Below are positions 15,679 through 25,356 of a stretch of 64,000 nt of DNA, in pieces. The first letter of the stretch is position 1. Every line of letters starts with the position of its first letter. A program made the position numbers and the translations under genes. Source of the DNA: JASLEW01 sp035544875. Its GTDB lineage: Bacteria; Acidobacteriota; Thermoanaerobaculia; Multivoradales; UBA5704. Under the pieces are notes generated by a model. It was not told where the DNA came from, searched no databases, and was given only the letters and a program-made list of their open reading frames with translations. The DNA lies in the NCBI GenBank assembly GCA_035544875.1, contig DASZZP010000021.1, positions 248,001 through 312,000 on the forward strand, read 5' to 3'.

Positions 15679-17850
15679 TCAGCTGTGGGCGCCGTGCACC
15701 GTGAAGCGGATGGCGCTTTGCTGCGGAGCGCCGCCCTGGGCAGCGCTCAGAGTAACCACCAGCTGATACTCCCCGGGCTGGAGCTGCGAGGGCGGACGGA
15801 AGGTCGCCTGCAGCCGGTCCGGCCCACCCGCGCCGCTCGCTTCCCGGCCCTCGATCTTGAGCTCGCCCGGCCCCAGGTCCTTGCCGTCGGCCGCCAGGAT
15901 GCGTGCCTCCGCCTTGAGGTCGCCGGCGGGAAGCCCGTAACCGACCAGCGACACCGCCGCCGGTTGGCCCGCGGTCAGATCGGGGCGCGAGGCCGGGATG
16001 TAGGGCTGCTCCCTGGCCATGAAGGGATAAGGCACCTGCTTGGCCGCGCCGCGCTGCGCCTCGCGGGTCAACAGCCACTTGTTCGGCGCCTCGGGGAAGA
16101 ACGGCGGCAGCAGCGCCGCGTGGCCGGCGCCGAGCTCCGGCACCGACAGACGCTCGACCCGGGCGCCATAAACGCCGGTGGCGCCGTTGCGGACCAGCAC
16201 GCGCAGGGCGTATTCGCCGGCCGGCAGATCGACATGGCCGAAGAACTTGAGCCCCGCTTGGCGCAGCTGCGGCGGCGCCTTGGCGAGCTCGATGCCGAGC
16301 GACTGGGTGAAGTAGTCCTGGATGGCGCCCTCCCGATCGACCGCGTAGACGTAGATCTCGGCCGGCACGGTCGCGGTTCCCTCGGTGCCGGCGAGCAGCG
16401 TGGCGCCGTCGGCCTCGATCACCACCGGCACGTAGGCCTTGTCGCCGCCGAAGCGGAACGGCGCCGCCAGCACGGCGGTTTGCAGGCTGCCCGACGACGA
16501 GCCGCTCATCAGCGCGTTGGCGGCGGCGAACGCCCGTTCCATCGGTTGCTGCTGCCGGTAGGGCCGCGGCGCATAGTAGCCGGGGCGCGCGATCACCCGC
16601 GTGCCGCGCGGCGAGCTCTTGAGCTGGACCTTGAGCTTGTGGTAGGCGCCGTCCCGCTTGAGGTTTTCGGGCTGCACGGTCAGCACGTAGGTGACGTTCG
16701 TCTTCTTGAGCACCCTGACCATCGCATCGCCGAGGTCGTTCATGTTGCGGTAGAGCTCGCCGCCGGTGTCGCGCGCCATCTGGAAGAGCGTCGCCTCGCC
16801 CGACGGCCGAGTGGTCGTGGGGTCCGCTTCGCCGCCGGCGCGCAGGCCGCCGATGTCGATCGCCTGGATGACGCAGTCGGCGCGGCGGAACTCCTCGAGC
16901 ATGCGCTCCATCTCGTTGTTCTGCTTGGTGTTGCCGTAAAACTGATCGGTGTCGATGTTCTGAATGTTGCCGAATACCACATCGTCGGCCCTGTTGGCCT
17001 GCTCCGTGACATCGGTGGTCCCTTGCAGGATCGCGGAGTCGAAGCCCTCGGACAGAAACACCACCTGTTTGCGCCCGTGCACGCTGCCCATCAGCTTGGC
17101 GAGGTCGGCCATCGCCCGCGTGTAAGAGGTCACGGCGCCCCGGCTCAGCTCTTTCTCCGCCTGCTTGTTCTGTCGCGCCAGAGTCTGGAGGTTCTCCAGG
17201 ATGGCGTCGCCGAACTTGCCGCCCCCGAGCCCGCCAGTCCTGAACTGCTCATTCGCCGTGGCCGCCATCAGCTTGAGCGGGTCCTGATTGCGGTCGACCA
17301 GCTGCGGCAGCCCCAGCGTCTCGACGGCGGTCTCGACCTGGCGGCGGTCGGAAGTGAAGCCGAGCGCGAGCTGCGGGCCGTTGGCGGCGCTGTAGGTGGC
17401 GACCGCCACCAGGTCCGAGGGGTCGAGGTTCTTGAGCACCTGCTCGCGCACTGCCTTTTGCGCCCGGACCAGCGACTTGGGCTCTGAGTTGGAGAGATCG
17501 AAGAGCACCAGGAAGTGGCGGCGCAGCGCGGCGGGACCGATCACCAGGCTCTCCTTGGCCGCGCCGGGCGACTCCAGATCGAGGACTTCAAAGCCGGTGA
17601 TGGTCTGCTTCTGCCGCCCGTCATAGACCTCGAAGTCGTTGGCGGTCAGCCCGCGGACCGGCACCCCGTCGCGCACCACCTGCACCGGCACTTCGACCGC
17701 GGTGACTTGGGTGACCTCCGACAGACGCTCGCCGGCCGGCGGCGCTGCCGCGAGGGTGGCCAGCGCGATGGCGCCGAGCGCCGAAAGAGCCGCGGCGAGG
17801 GCCGCCGCCGGGCGATAAATCGCAAATGGACGTCTCGCATGCGTTTTCAT
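15679..17850 (-). CDS. VWFA-related Acidobacterial-domain protein, copy 2
   Basis: A 723-residue exported paralogue of the previous gene and, by eye, its closest relative: nearly all blocks align (TEVTQVTAVEVPVQVVRDG, RRADCVIQAIDIGGLRAGG, VIARPGYYAPRPY, YVPVVIEADGATLLAGTEG). The VWA metal motif is DLSNS, intact. The start is placed at ATG 17850 (MKTHARRP) because GAGGAGAACC precedes it and the signal peptide follows; an in-frame ATG at 17874 is less well supported. Only 68 nt separate it from copy 1 and 76 nt from copy 3, so the three are probably one transcript. Recent tandem duplication is the simplest explanation for the 1-2 similarity. Confidence 0.88.
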   Translation of the reverse strand: MKTHARRPFAIYRPAAALAAALSALGAIALATLAAAPPAGERLSEVTQVTAVEVPVQVVRDGVPVRGLTANDFEVYDGRQKQTITGFEVLDLESPGAAKESLVIGPAALRRHFLVLFDLSNSEPKSLVRAQKAVREQVLKNLDPSDLVAVATYSAANGPQLALGFTSDRRQVETAVETLGLPQLVDRNQDPLKLMAATANEQFRTGGLGGGKFGDAILENLQTLARQNKQAEKELSRGAVTSYTRAMADLAKLMGSVHGRKQVVFLSEGFDSAILQGTTDVTEQANRADDVVFGNIQNIDTDQFYGNTKQNNEMERMLEEFRRADCVIQAIDIGGLRAGGEADPTTTRPSGEATLFQMARDTGGELYRNMNDLGDAMVRVLKKTNVTYVLTVQPENLKRDGAYHKLKVQLKSSPRGTRVIARPGYYAPRPYRQQQPMERAFAAANALMSGSSSGSLQTAVLAAPFRFGGDKAYVPVVIEADGATLLAGTEGTATVPAEIYVYAVDREGAIQDYFTQSLGIELAKAPPQLRQAGLKFFGHVDLPAGEYALRVLVRNGATGVYGARVERLSVPELGAGHAALLPPFFPEAPNKWLLTREAQRGAAKQVPYPFMAREQPYIPASRPDLTAGQPAAVSLVGYGLPAGDLKAEARILAADGKDLGPGELKIEGREASGAGGPDRLQATFRPPSQLQPGEYQLVVTLSAAQGGAPQQSAIRFTVHGAHS

Positions 17851-17926
17851 GGTTCTCCTCTCGGCCGGCGGCATAGCCGCTGCTCCCCGCGCAAGCGCCT
17901 ACGGACAGTTGTCTGAACTCTTGGTC

Positions 17927-20293
17927 TCACCTGACGACCTGGAACGGAAGGGAGTTGACTTCCTTGTGCCCAGTCCGAGGATTGGTCAGAGCGACTTGCA
18001 GCACATAGTCGCCGGCGGCCAGGCCGGTCGGCTGGAAGGTGGCGATCAGCTCGTCGAGGCCCTTGATCCCGGTGGCGGTGCGCTCCACCAGCGCCAGCGT
18101 GCCCCCGGGGAGGTCGCTGCCGTCAGCGGCAGTCACCCGGCCTTGCAGCGCCAGGTCGCCGGCGCCGAGGTTGTAGGCGACCAGGCAGAGCCGGGCCCGC
18201 TCCTCCTTGCCCAGCGACGGCCTGGCGGCGGGGACGTAAGGCTCGCCGTTGATGGTGAACGGGTAGACGACCGAGCTTCCCGCCTCCCGCTCGCCGGCGC
18301 GCGCCTTCTCCCGCACCATAACCCAGCCGCGCTGCGCTTCGATGAACAGCGGCGGCAACAGCGCCGGCTGCGCTTGCTGGAAGGAGGGCACCGAGACCAC
18401 CGTCGTGCGCACGCCGGTGCGGCCGGTCTCCGAGTTGCGGACCAGCACGCGAACGCGATAGCTGCCAGGCGCAAGCTCGACGTGGCCGTAGTACTTGACG
18501 CCGCTCTTGAGCAGCGTCTGGCGGCCTTTCTTGACGTCGATCGCCACCCGCTGGGTGAAGAAGTCCTTCATCTCGCCGCGCGCGTCGCTGACATAGGCGT
18601 AGAACTCGACGCCCAGCTTGTCGCCGGCGTGCCCGGCCAGCAGCCGGCCGCCGCCGACCTCGATGATCACCGGCACATAGGCCATCTCCTGGCTCAAGCG
18701 GAAAGGCGCCACCAGAACGTCGAGGTCGAGGTCGTTGCGCGCCGCGGCGCCGGCGATGCCGTCGGAGGCCAGCAGGTTCTTCTCCAGCGCATCGAGCTCC
18801 TTGAACGGCCGCGGGGCGTAGTAGCCGGAGCGGTGCGACAGGCGGGCGCCGGCGGGCAGCCGGGCCTTGACCTTCAGATGGTGATAGGCGCCGTTCTGCT
18901 TGAGGTCCGAGCGCTGGAAGGTGAGCAGGTAAGTGACGGTGGTGCGGGTGAGCACGCGGTCGAGCTGCTCGCCCAGGTTGTTCGCGTCCTTGAACAGCTC
19001 GCCGCCGGTCTCGTTGGCGAGATAGAAGAGCCCCTCCTGGCCGGCGGAACGCGGCCGGCCGGAGGCGTCGGCGTCGGTCCGCAAGCCGCCGATGTCGACC
19101 GCCTGGATGACGCAGTCGGCGCGCCGGAACTCTTCGAGCATCCGGTTGACCGCACCCTGCAGCTGGGTGTTGCCGTAGCGGTCGTCGCTGTCCACAAACT
19201 GCAGCCGGCCAAAGGCGATGTTGAGGTTCTCATCCTCGGCATCCGCGTCGTTGAGGTTCTCGCGGCCGAGCATCAGCTTGCTGTCGAAGCCCTCCGAGAA
19301 GTAGACGACGGTCTTGCGTCCGCGCACGGCGTTGAGCGCCTTCGCCATCTCGGCCATGGCGCGGGTATAGCCGACGATCTTGTTGCGCGCGTAAGTCTTG
19401 GCGCCCCGGTCGTTGGCGTTCTTGATCGCATACAGCTGCTCGAGCAGCGTCTGCTCGATCAGGTCGCCGGTCGTCTGAGAGCCGCGGTCGCCCGCCCGGC
19501 GGGGGGCGCTGACGGTGGAGCCCAGCGCCGCGGTGAGCGACTCGCTCGCCGGCGCCTCGATGATGAAACGCAGCGGGTCGTAGCGCTCCTCGGCGGCGAG
19601 CGGCTGGCGGATGCCCAGGGTGTCGATACCGCGCGCCAGCTGCGCGCGGTCGGGGGTGAAGGTCACCACCAGCCGCGGCCCGGTCTCGAGCGCGAAGGTG
19701 GCGACCGCCGCCAGGTCGCCGGGGCGCAGCGAGTGGAGCACGAAATCGCGCGCCGCCAGGCGCGCCTTGAGCAGCGCGATCGGATCGGCGAAGCTGAGGT
19801 CGAATAGCAGCAGGAAATGGCGCCGGGCCGTCGCGTCGAGGAGATCGGAGTCGCGAGAGCCAGCCGGCGCGCCGCGGGCGGGATCGAGCTGGTCGAGGTC
19901 GAGCACCTCGAAGCTGCTGACCTTTTGCCGGGCGCCCTCGTCGTAGACCTCGAAGTCGTCCGCCGCGAGCCCGCGCACCGGTTGGCCGTCGCGGCCCACC
20001 GCGTTGACCGGCACTTCGACGGCGACCACCTGGGAGGTGTCCTCGAAGCGCGCCGGCTTCGCGGGGCTGGACGGCGCTGAGGCGCCGGCGGGGGCCGCGG
20101 CGGCGGGGGAAGGGCCGGCGGGCCGCGTCGGGACGGCCGGGAGCGCGGTAGCGGCGGGCGAGGAGGGGGCCGCGCCGGCGCCGCCGGCTAGCAGCAGGGC
20201 AAAGGCGGCAGCGGCTAGCGAGAGCGAGCGGCGGATTCTGTCAGCGCTGCGAAGAAGCATGGGGGGAGACAGCGGGTACATCGACACGCGCAT
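17927..20293 (-). CDS. VWFA-related Acidobacterial-domain protein, copy 3 (divergent)
   Basis: A 788-residue exported paralogue, more divergent than copies 1 and 2. A signal peptide (SLAAAAFALLLAGGAGA) is followed by a Pro/Ala/Ser-rich linker, then VVAVEVPVNAVGRDGQPVRG, ADDFEVYDEG, the VWA domain and the beta-rich C-terminus (LSHRSGYYAPRPF, YVPVIIEVGGGRLLAG). The VWA metal motif reads DLSFA instead of D-x-S-x-S, so the last serine ligand is replaced by alanine and metal binding may be weakened. The ATG at 20293 follows AGGAGG by 6-7 nt; the frame continues open to 21460 but that overlaps the next gene. It is downstream of the TPR gene at 20383. Confidence 0.87.
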   Translation of the reverse strand: MRVSMYPLSPPMLLRSADRIRRSLSLAAAAFALLLAGGAGAAPSSPAATALPAVPTRPAGPSPAAAAPAGASAPSSPAKPARFEDTSQVVAVEVPVNAVGRDGQPVRGLAADDFEVYDEGARQKVSSFEVLDLDQLDPARGAPAGSRDSDLLDATARRHFLLLFDLSFADPIALLKARLAARDFVLHSLRPGDLAAVATFALETGPRLVVTFTPDRAQLARGIDTLGIRQPLAAEERYDPLRFIIEAPASESLTAALGSTVSAPRRAGDRGSQTTGDLIEQTLLEQLYAIKNANDRGAKTYARNKIVGYTRAMAEMAKALNAVRGRKTVVYFSEGFDSKLMLGRENLNDADAEDENLNIAFGRLQFVDSDDRYGNTQLQGAVNRMLEEFRRADCVIQAVDIGGLRTDADASGRPRSAGQEGLFYLANETGGELFKDANNLGEQLDRVLTRTTVTYLLTFQRSDLKQNGAYHHLKVKARLPAGARLSHRSGYYAPRPFKELDALEKNLLASDGIAGAAARNDLDLDVLVAPFRLSQEMAYVPVIIEVGGGRLLAGHAGDKLGVEFYAYVSDARGEMKDFFTQRVAIDVKKGRQTLLKSGVKYYGHVELAPGSYRVRVLVRNSETGRTGVRTTVVSVPSFQQAQPALLPPLFIEAQRGWVMVREKARAGEREAGSSVVYPFTINGEPYVPAARPSLGKEERARLCLVAYNLGAGDLALQGRVTAADGSDLPGGTLALVERTATGIKGLDELIATFQPTGLAAGDYVLQVALTNPRTGHKEVNSLPFQVVR

Positions 20294-20382
20294 CGAGGAC
20301 CTCCTGAACCGACATCCTTTCCTATGGTACTCCCGATCCGGGGCGGCCGCGCGGCCAGCCGGGCGCGAGCCCGGCGGGGCGT

Positions 20383-21522
20383 TCATCTTCCGAGCAGATG
20401 AGCGTAGCGCAGCGCCTCTTTGTCGGTCGCGTCGAGCTTGAGCGCGCGCGCGAGGTAGTGCCGGGCGTTTTCCAGCTCGCCCAACGCCAGGTAGACCTTG
20501 ACCAGCCCGAGATGCACTTCCGGCAGCTCGCCGTCCAGGCGCAGCGCCCGCGCCATGTAGTCGAGCGCCTTGGCGGTGTCGCCGCCGGCGAGCGCCATCT
20601 CGCCCAGGTAGACATAGAAGAACGGATTGGAAGTGTTCGTCTCCTCGATCTTGACCAGCAGCGCGACGGCCTCGGCTGCGCGCCCGGTCTCCTGGTAGGC
20701 GCGGGCCAGATTGCTCATCAGCATGGCGTTGCGGGGATCGATGGCGAGCCCGCTGTGGTAGAGCGCCACGGCGGCGGCGAAATCGCCGCGCCGCGCCTTG
20801 CACACTCCCAGGTTGTTGAGGCTCTTGTCGAACCGGGGCGCGACCTTGGAGGCGATGGTGAGCAGGCGGTCGGCCTGTTCGACGTCGCCGTCGAGCAGCG
20901 CCTCGGCGCCCATGTTGTTGTAGTAGTGCGCCACCGCCGTCTGGTCGTCGATCGGCTTGAACTGGCGGTAGGCCTTGAGCCGAAAGGGAAGAAAGTCGTA
21001 AGTCTTGAGCTGCCCCTCCAAGTACATCCCCGCGACGATGTGTCCCTGGCTGACCACCAGACCCTGGCGGTGGTTCCACTTCTGGTAGTCGGTGACCTCG
21101 ACATAGAAGGGATTGAGCCCCTGGTCGCGCGCCAGTCCGACGAACAGATTGACGAAGGAGAGGCAGTTTCCCTTGCGGGCTCGAAAGGTGCCGCCGGCGT
21201 TGCGGGTGGGAGTCAGCGAGTAGGAGAGCTTGATGCGGTAGAAGATGAAGTCCAGCACCTGCTGAACCCGAGGACTCAGCTCGGAGGCTGGCTGAATGCC
21301 TTTCATGTAGGCGGCATGCAGCTCCGTGTCGACCGCGAACGGCACGTCGATCCGCACGGCGAGGTCGGGGCCGAGCTCCTTCGTATACTGAGCGCGCAGG
21401 AAACCGACCGAATCGAAAGGCTTGTACTGCGAGCATCGCGCCGCGAAGAGAACGCAGCAAGCAGCAACGGCGAGCGCCACCGTCCAGCGCCGCCGTCGCC
21501 GGCCTGGCTGAAATGCAGACAC
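20383..21522 (-). CDS. Transglutaminase-like/TPR protein
   Basis: A 379-residue protein with a single N-terminal membrane anchor or signal (WTVALAVAACCVLFAA). Residues about 80-180 look like a transglutaminase/protease-fold domain: Cys120 in RKGNCLSFVNLF, His161 in SQGHIVAG and Asp176 in KTYDFLPF are in the order expected for a Cys-His-Asp triad. Residues about 195-375 are at least five TPR units (NNLGVCKARRGDFAAAVALY, SNLARAYQETGRAAEAVALL). It starts with GTG at 21522 and is the first gene of the minus-strand run that continues into the three VWFA genes, so a shared role in handling surface or envelope proteins is plausible but unproven. Confidence 0.85.
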   Translation of the reverse strand: MSAFQPGRRRRRWTVALAVAACCVLFAARCSQYKPFDSVGFLRAQYTKELGPDLAVRIDVPFAVDTELHAAYMKGIQPASELSPRVQQVLDFIFYRIKLSYSLTPTRNAGGTFRARKGNCLSFVNLFVGLARDQGLNPFYVEVTDYQKWNHRQGLVVSQGHIVAGMYLEGQLKTYDFLPFRLKAYRQFKPIDDQTAVAHYYNNMGAEALLDGDVEQADRLLTIASKVAPRFDKSLNNLGVCKARRGDFAAAVALYHSGLAIDPRNAMLMSNLARAYQETGRAAEAVALLVKIEETNTSNPFFYVYLGEMALAGGDTAKALDYMARALRLDGELPEVHLGLVKVYLALGELENARHYLARALKLDATDKEALRYAHLLGR

Positions 21523-22256
21523 GATGAAAAAACTATAGCAGGGAACGTGCCGGCGCCCGGTCGCGGACTCATCTGCGGCATCTGAGGGCAGGGTTGCCGG
21601 CTCCAGGTCTTTCGCCCTCCAGATCTGTTCAGGATTTTGGATGAGACTTGATTCAAGGCGATGGATCGGCGAATGCGACGCAATTCCGACTACTGATTGT
21701 CATTTAGACGGCCATAAAGCCAAATAACATACATGCAGTTGCCATTTACGCCTTGTCAATCGCGACTCGAAGAGCATTGGGCTTGCGATTCAGCCACTCT
21801 CCACGGGCAGGGGCCAGGCCCGGCGCGAGGGGCCGAAGAAGTCTCATTGCCGGAAGCAAACCATTGAACCATAAGAAGTTAGTCCGCGCCCACCGGCCGG
21901 CTGAGCGAGTGGCACTTGCCTTGCTACCCTCATCTCGGGCATGATCTGTGACGAATCGCTGGCCGTTCAGTTTCAAGTGCGCTCATCCGGGGCCGAGCCG
22001 CGATACGTAAGACAGGCCGGTTCGGCTCAGCCTGCGTTCCATGTTCCGACCTCGGCCCGCTGCGCCAGTCTGCGCTCGCGGGCCTGACGAATGAGCGAAA
22101 CCGCAGGAACCCAAACCAAGATGGATCGCATCGAAAGGAGGCCGCCACCCGATTTCGCAGGTCTGACGCGCAACACTTTTCCTGCTCTCTTGCCGGGCCT
22201 GCTCGCACCTGGGGCCGGGCAAATCACGGACCCTTTTTCAAGGGAGGTTGACTGGA
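21523..22256. other. 734-nt non-coding divergent region
   Basis: It separates the TPR/VWFA operon (minus) from the receptor gene (plus). It holds a near-perfect -24/-12 motif at 21910-21925. On the minus strand TATAGT at 21532-21537 could be a -10 box for the TPR gene, but no good -35 was found. Short open frames exist on both strands, none with a ribosome site or family resemblance. Confidence 0.6.
21910..21925 (+). promoter_or_regulatory. Candidate sigma-54 promoter upstream of the receptor gene
   Basis: The site TGGCACTTGCCTTGCT is the best match in the window: TGGCAC at -24, TTGCT at -12 and exact spacing. The predicted start near 21936 would leave a leader of about 320 nt before the ATG at 22257, which is long and may hide a regulatory RNA or a small gene. 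Confidence 0.55.
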
Positions 22257-25178
22257 ATGACAAGTAATAGCCGATGGGGACGGATCGTAGCCGTCGCCGC
22301 GGTGCTCGTGCTGGCTGGCGGCGCCGCCGCCTTTGCCCAGCTCGAGACCGGCAACATCTACGGCAAGGTCTCCGACCAGACCGGCGCGCCGCTTCCCGGC
22401 GTCACGGTCACCCTGGACACCGGCGTCGCGCCGCAGACCCAGGTCTCCAACGCCCAGGGGGAGTTCCGCTTCCTGAACCTGTCCCCCGGAAACTACAAGA
22501 TCAAGACCGAGCTGCAGGGATTCTCGACCGTGGAGTACCCGAAGATCGTCATCAACGTCGGGCGCAACACGACGATCGAGGTCACCATGCAGTCGGCGCT
22601 CGAGGAGACGATCAACGTCACCGCGGAGAGCCCGCTGCTCGACGAGCGCCGGATCTCGACCGGTGCCACGGTCTCCCAGACCGAGCTGCAGAAAATCCCC
22701 ACCTCGCGCGACCCCTGGACGGTGCTGCAGACCGTGCCGGGCGTGTTGAACGACCGCGTCAACGTCGGTGGCAGCGAAAGCGGCCAGCAGTCGTTCTACG
22801 TCGGCCCCGGCGCCCACCAGGATCAAGGGGTGTGGGCGGTCGACGGCGTGGTCGTCACCGACATGTCGGCCACCGGCTCGTCGCCGGCCTATTACGACTT
22901 CGACTCGTTCCAGGAGATGCAGGTCACGACCGGCGGCTCGGATACGACGATGGCGACCGGCGGCGTGGTTCTCAACATGGTGACCAAGCGCGGCACCAAC
23001 GAGTGGAAGGGCAGCGGCCGCTACTACCTCGCCCAGCAGTCCTGGCAGTCGAAGGCCACGGTCAGCCCGTCGCAGCTCGGCCCGCACCAGAATCCGGCCA
23101 CCTTCAAGAGCTCCGACGAGAAGATCAACTCGATCAAGGACTACGGCGTCGAGCTGGGCGGCCCGATCGTCAAGGACCGCCTCTGGATCTGGGGCGCCTA
23201 TGCCGAGCAGCGAGTCGCCCTGACGAGCCTCGCCGGCGTCAGCGACAAGACCCAGCTGCCGTCGGCCAACGTGAAGCTCAACGCCCAGATCACCTCCTCG
23301 AACTCGGCGACCCTCTTCGGCCTCGACAGCAACAAGAAGAAGCATGGCCGCAACGCCAGCCCATTCCGCCCCCAGGAAACCACCTGGGACCAGTCGCGGT
23401 TCGGCAGCAAGCCAACTATGTACAAGGCCGAGGACACCCAGATCTTCAACCCCAACTTCTACTTGACCGGCCTCGCCTCGAAGGTCAACGGCGGCTTCCA
23501 GCTCTCCCCGCTGGGCGGCCTGGGTCCCATCCCCTTCAAAGATTCGGGCTCCGTCTGGCACAACTCGTTTTTCGCGGCCTTCATCAAGCGGCCGCAAGAG
23601 CAGCTCAAGCTCGACGCTTCGACGTTCTTCAACGTCGGCAGCCTCAGCAATGAGCTCAAGTACGGCGCCGGCTACCGCAAGGTCGACACCTCGACGCTCA
23701 ACACCGTCGGCGGCGACGCGGCGATTTACGCCCCGAACACCGTCGGCTCGGACCCCCGCTTCAACCTCATCCAGCTCGAGCGGCCGGCAACCATCAAGGT
23801 CACCCAGAAGTTCGTCACCGGCTACGCCCAGGACACCCTGACCTCGGGCAATCTGACCGCCAACATCGGCGTCCGCTACGACCTGCAGTACGGCGCCAAC
23901 CTGGCCAGCACCTCGCCGGCCAACACGATCCGGCCGGACCTCCTGCCGGCGGTCACCTTCGCAGGCTCGGGGATGGGCTTCAGCTGGTCGGACATCACGC
24001 CGCGGCTCGGCCTCACCTACGCCCTCGGCAAGGACCGCAAGACCCTGCTGCGCGCCAGCTACTCGCGCTTCGCCGATCAGCTCGGGACGACCACCGCGGC
24101 TAGCCTGAACCCGACCGGGGCCCCCAGCTACTACTACGGCTATATTCCTTTCTCCGTCCCCACCAACGGCACACCACCCCCTCCCGGGAGCATCATTTTG
24201 GGCGGCGGCACCAGCGCCAACACCCTCGCCAACGGCCAGCTGGCGGGCGCCTTCAACCTCATCGACAAGAACTTCCACGCGCCGATCACCAACGAGGTCC
24301 TGGGCTCGATCGAGCACGCCCTCCTGCCGGAGTTCGTGGTCGGAATCAACCTGACCTACCGCAAGGAAACCGACTACCAGCAGAACGACCTGCTGGTTTT
24401 CCGCGCCGGCTGCACGGCCCCGCTCGGCTGCGTGGCGACGCCGGCTGACTTCTCGACGCGCAATATCACCGGCACTCTGCCGAACGGCCAGCCGTTCTCG
24501 CAGGTCAACTACCGGCTCATCAGCGGCGTCAGCACCAACAAGGGGGTCTTGATTCATAACGGCCCGGCCGAATCCGAATACAAGGGCGCGGCCCTGACCT
24601 TCAACAAGCGCCTGTCGAACCGCTGGATGATGCGCGGCAACGTCAGCTTGCAGGACTGGAAATGGACCAAAGTCCCCAACGTCGCCAACCCTGATGAGGC
24701 CCTTCCTGGCGGCAATAGGGTCAACGATCCGGTCATCTCCCAGAGCCTCGGCTCCGGCAGCAAGGGCGGCGTCTTCGTCGGCGACAGCAAGTACTCCTAC
24801 ACCGTCAACGGCCTCTACCAGGTCGCTCCGGACCGGCCGTGGGGCTTCAACGTGGCCGGCAACGCCTACGGGCGCCAGGGCTACCCGGCGCCGTTCTTCG
24901 TTACGGTCGGGTCTCACAACGGGGAAGGTCGCTTCAACCTCATGGTCGCCAAGGCCAACGCCGTCCGCAACTCCAACATCAACGTCTTCGATGCGCGGAT
25001 CGAGAAGGAGCTAACCTTCAGCGACTTCGGCTTGACCATCGGCATCGACTGCTTCAACGTCTTCAATTCGTCGAGCACCTTGCAGATCCAGGACGCCATC
25101 GGCTCCACCGCCGGCAACCTGAAAGAGATCGTCAGCCCGCGGATCTTCCGCATCGGCGCGCGCTTCAGCTTCAAGTAG
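22257..25178 (+). CDS. Oar-like TonB-dependent receptor with carboxypeptidase-regulatory domain
   Basis: Outer-membrane barrel of the Oar/TonB type abundant in Acidobacteria, probably importing or binding large substrates; ligand unknown. A signal peptide ends at AAAFAQ, followed by a carboxypeptidase-regulatory-like beta-sandwich (about 30-115; GNIYGKVSDQTGAPLPGVTV), a plug domain (SQTELQKIPTSRDPWTVLQ, GGVVLNMVTKRGTNEWKGS) and a long barrel ending in the aromatic C-terminal strand IFRIGARFSFK. ATG 22257 is chosen because AGGGAGG lies 9 nt upstream; an in-frame TTG at 22248 abuts the ribosome site. It has 973 residues. A strong terminator follows, so it is monocistronic. Confidence 0.93.
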   Translation: MTSNSRWGRIVAVAAVLVLAGGAAAFAQLETGNIYGKVSDQTGAPLPGVTVTLDTGVAPQTQVSNAQGEFRFLNLSPGNYKIKTELQGFSTVEYPKIVINVGRNTTIEVTMQSALEETINVTAESPLLDERRISTGATVSQTELQKIPTSRDPWTVLQTVPGVLNDRVNVGGSESGQQSFYVGPGAHQDQGVWAVDGVVVTDMSATGSSPAYYDFDSFQEMQVTTGGSDTTMATGGVVLNMVTKRGTNEWKGSGRYYLAQQSWQSKATVSPSQLGPHQNPATFKSSDEKINSIKDYGVELGGPIVKDRLWIWGAYAEQRVALTSLAGVSDKTQLPSANVKLNAQITSSNSATLFGLDSNKKKHGRNASPFRPQETTWDQSRFGSKPTMYKAEDTQIFNPNFYLTGLASKVNGGFQLSPLGGLGPIPFKDSGSVWHNSFFAAFIKRPQEQLKLDASTFFNVGSLSNELKYGAGYRKVDTSTLNTVGGDAAIYAPNTVGSDPRFNLIQLERPATIKVTQKFVTGYAQDTLTSGNLTANIGVRYDLQYGANLASTSPANTIRPDLLPAVTFAGSGMGFSWSDITPRLGLTYALGKDRKTLLRASYSRFADQLGTTTAASLNPTGAPSYYYGYIPFSVPTNGTPPPPGSIILGGGTSANTLANGQLAGAFNLIDKNFHAPITNEVLGSIEHALLPEFVVGINLTYRKETDYQQNDLLVFRAGCTAPLGCVATPADFSTRNITGTLPNGQPFSQVNYRLISGVSTNKGVLIHNGPAESEYKGAALTFNKRLSNRWMMRGNVSLQDWKWTKVPNVANPDEALPGGNRVNDPVISQSLGSGSKGGVFVGDSKYSYTVNGLYQVAPDRPWGFNVAGNAYGRQGYPAPFFVTVGSHNGEGRFNLMVAKANAVRNSNINVFDARIEKELTFSDFGLTIGIDCFNVFNSSSTLQIQDAIGSTAGNLKEIVSPRIFRIGARFSFK

Positions 25179-25203
25179 CCGCGTCGTTCCATCTGCCTCT
25201 TCG

Positions 25204-25234
25204 AACCGCCGGGTCGCTCCCGGCGGTTTTTTTT
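25204..25234 (+). terminator. Strong intrinsic terminator after the receptor gene
   Basis: AACCGCCGGG (25204-25213), loop TCGCT and CCCGGCGGTT (25219-25228) form a 10-bp stem followed by an unbroken run of eight Ts. The same stem, with decayed T-run, is found at 36146-36170 after a receptor-gene relic. Confidence 0.9.
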
Positions 25235-25356
25235 GCCTCCCGCAGCGGGTTAGACTCGGCAACGCGCACGGGCCTTGCAGTGGCTTGCAAGGGACCGGGT
25301 GGAAGATGGGCGTGTGGAGAAGGGCTCGGCCTCAAACTGAGAAGAAGGAGGTTCCC

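Noticed and set aside
15610..17487. A 625-codon open frame on the plus strand antisense to VWFA copy 2, and similar frames over copies 1 and 3
   Set aside because: The opposite strand encodes clear family motifs; repeated antisense frames over paralogues are expected from shared codon bias.
20294..21460. Extension of VWFA copy 3 up to 21460 as one 1177-residue protein
   Set aside because: The extension lies out of frame over the transglutaminase/TPR gene, while ATG 20293 has AGGAGG and a signal peptide.
21746..21976. A 76-codon minus-strand frame in the divergent region
   Set aside because: No ribosome site or family resemblance, and it overlaps the strong -24/-12 motif.
22224..24917. A very long open frame (about 897 codons) antisense to the receptor gene
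   Set aside because: It mirrors the codon pattern of the receptor gene in GC-rich DNA, has no signal, family motif or ribosome site, and its product is Arg/Gly/Val-rich shadow sequence.
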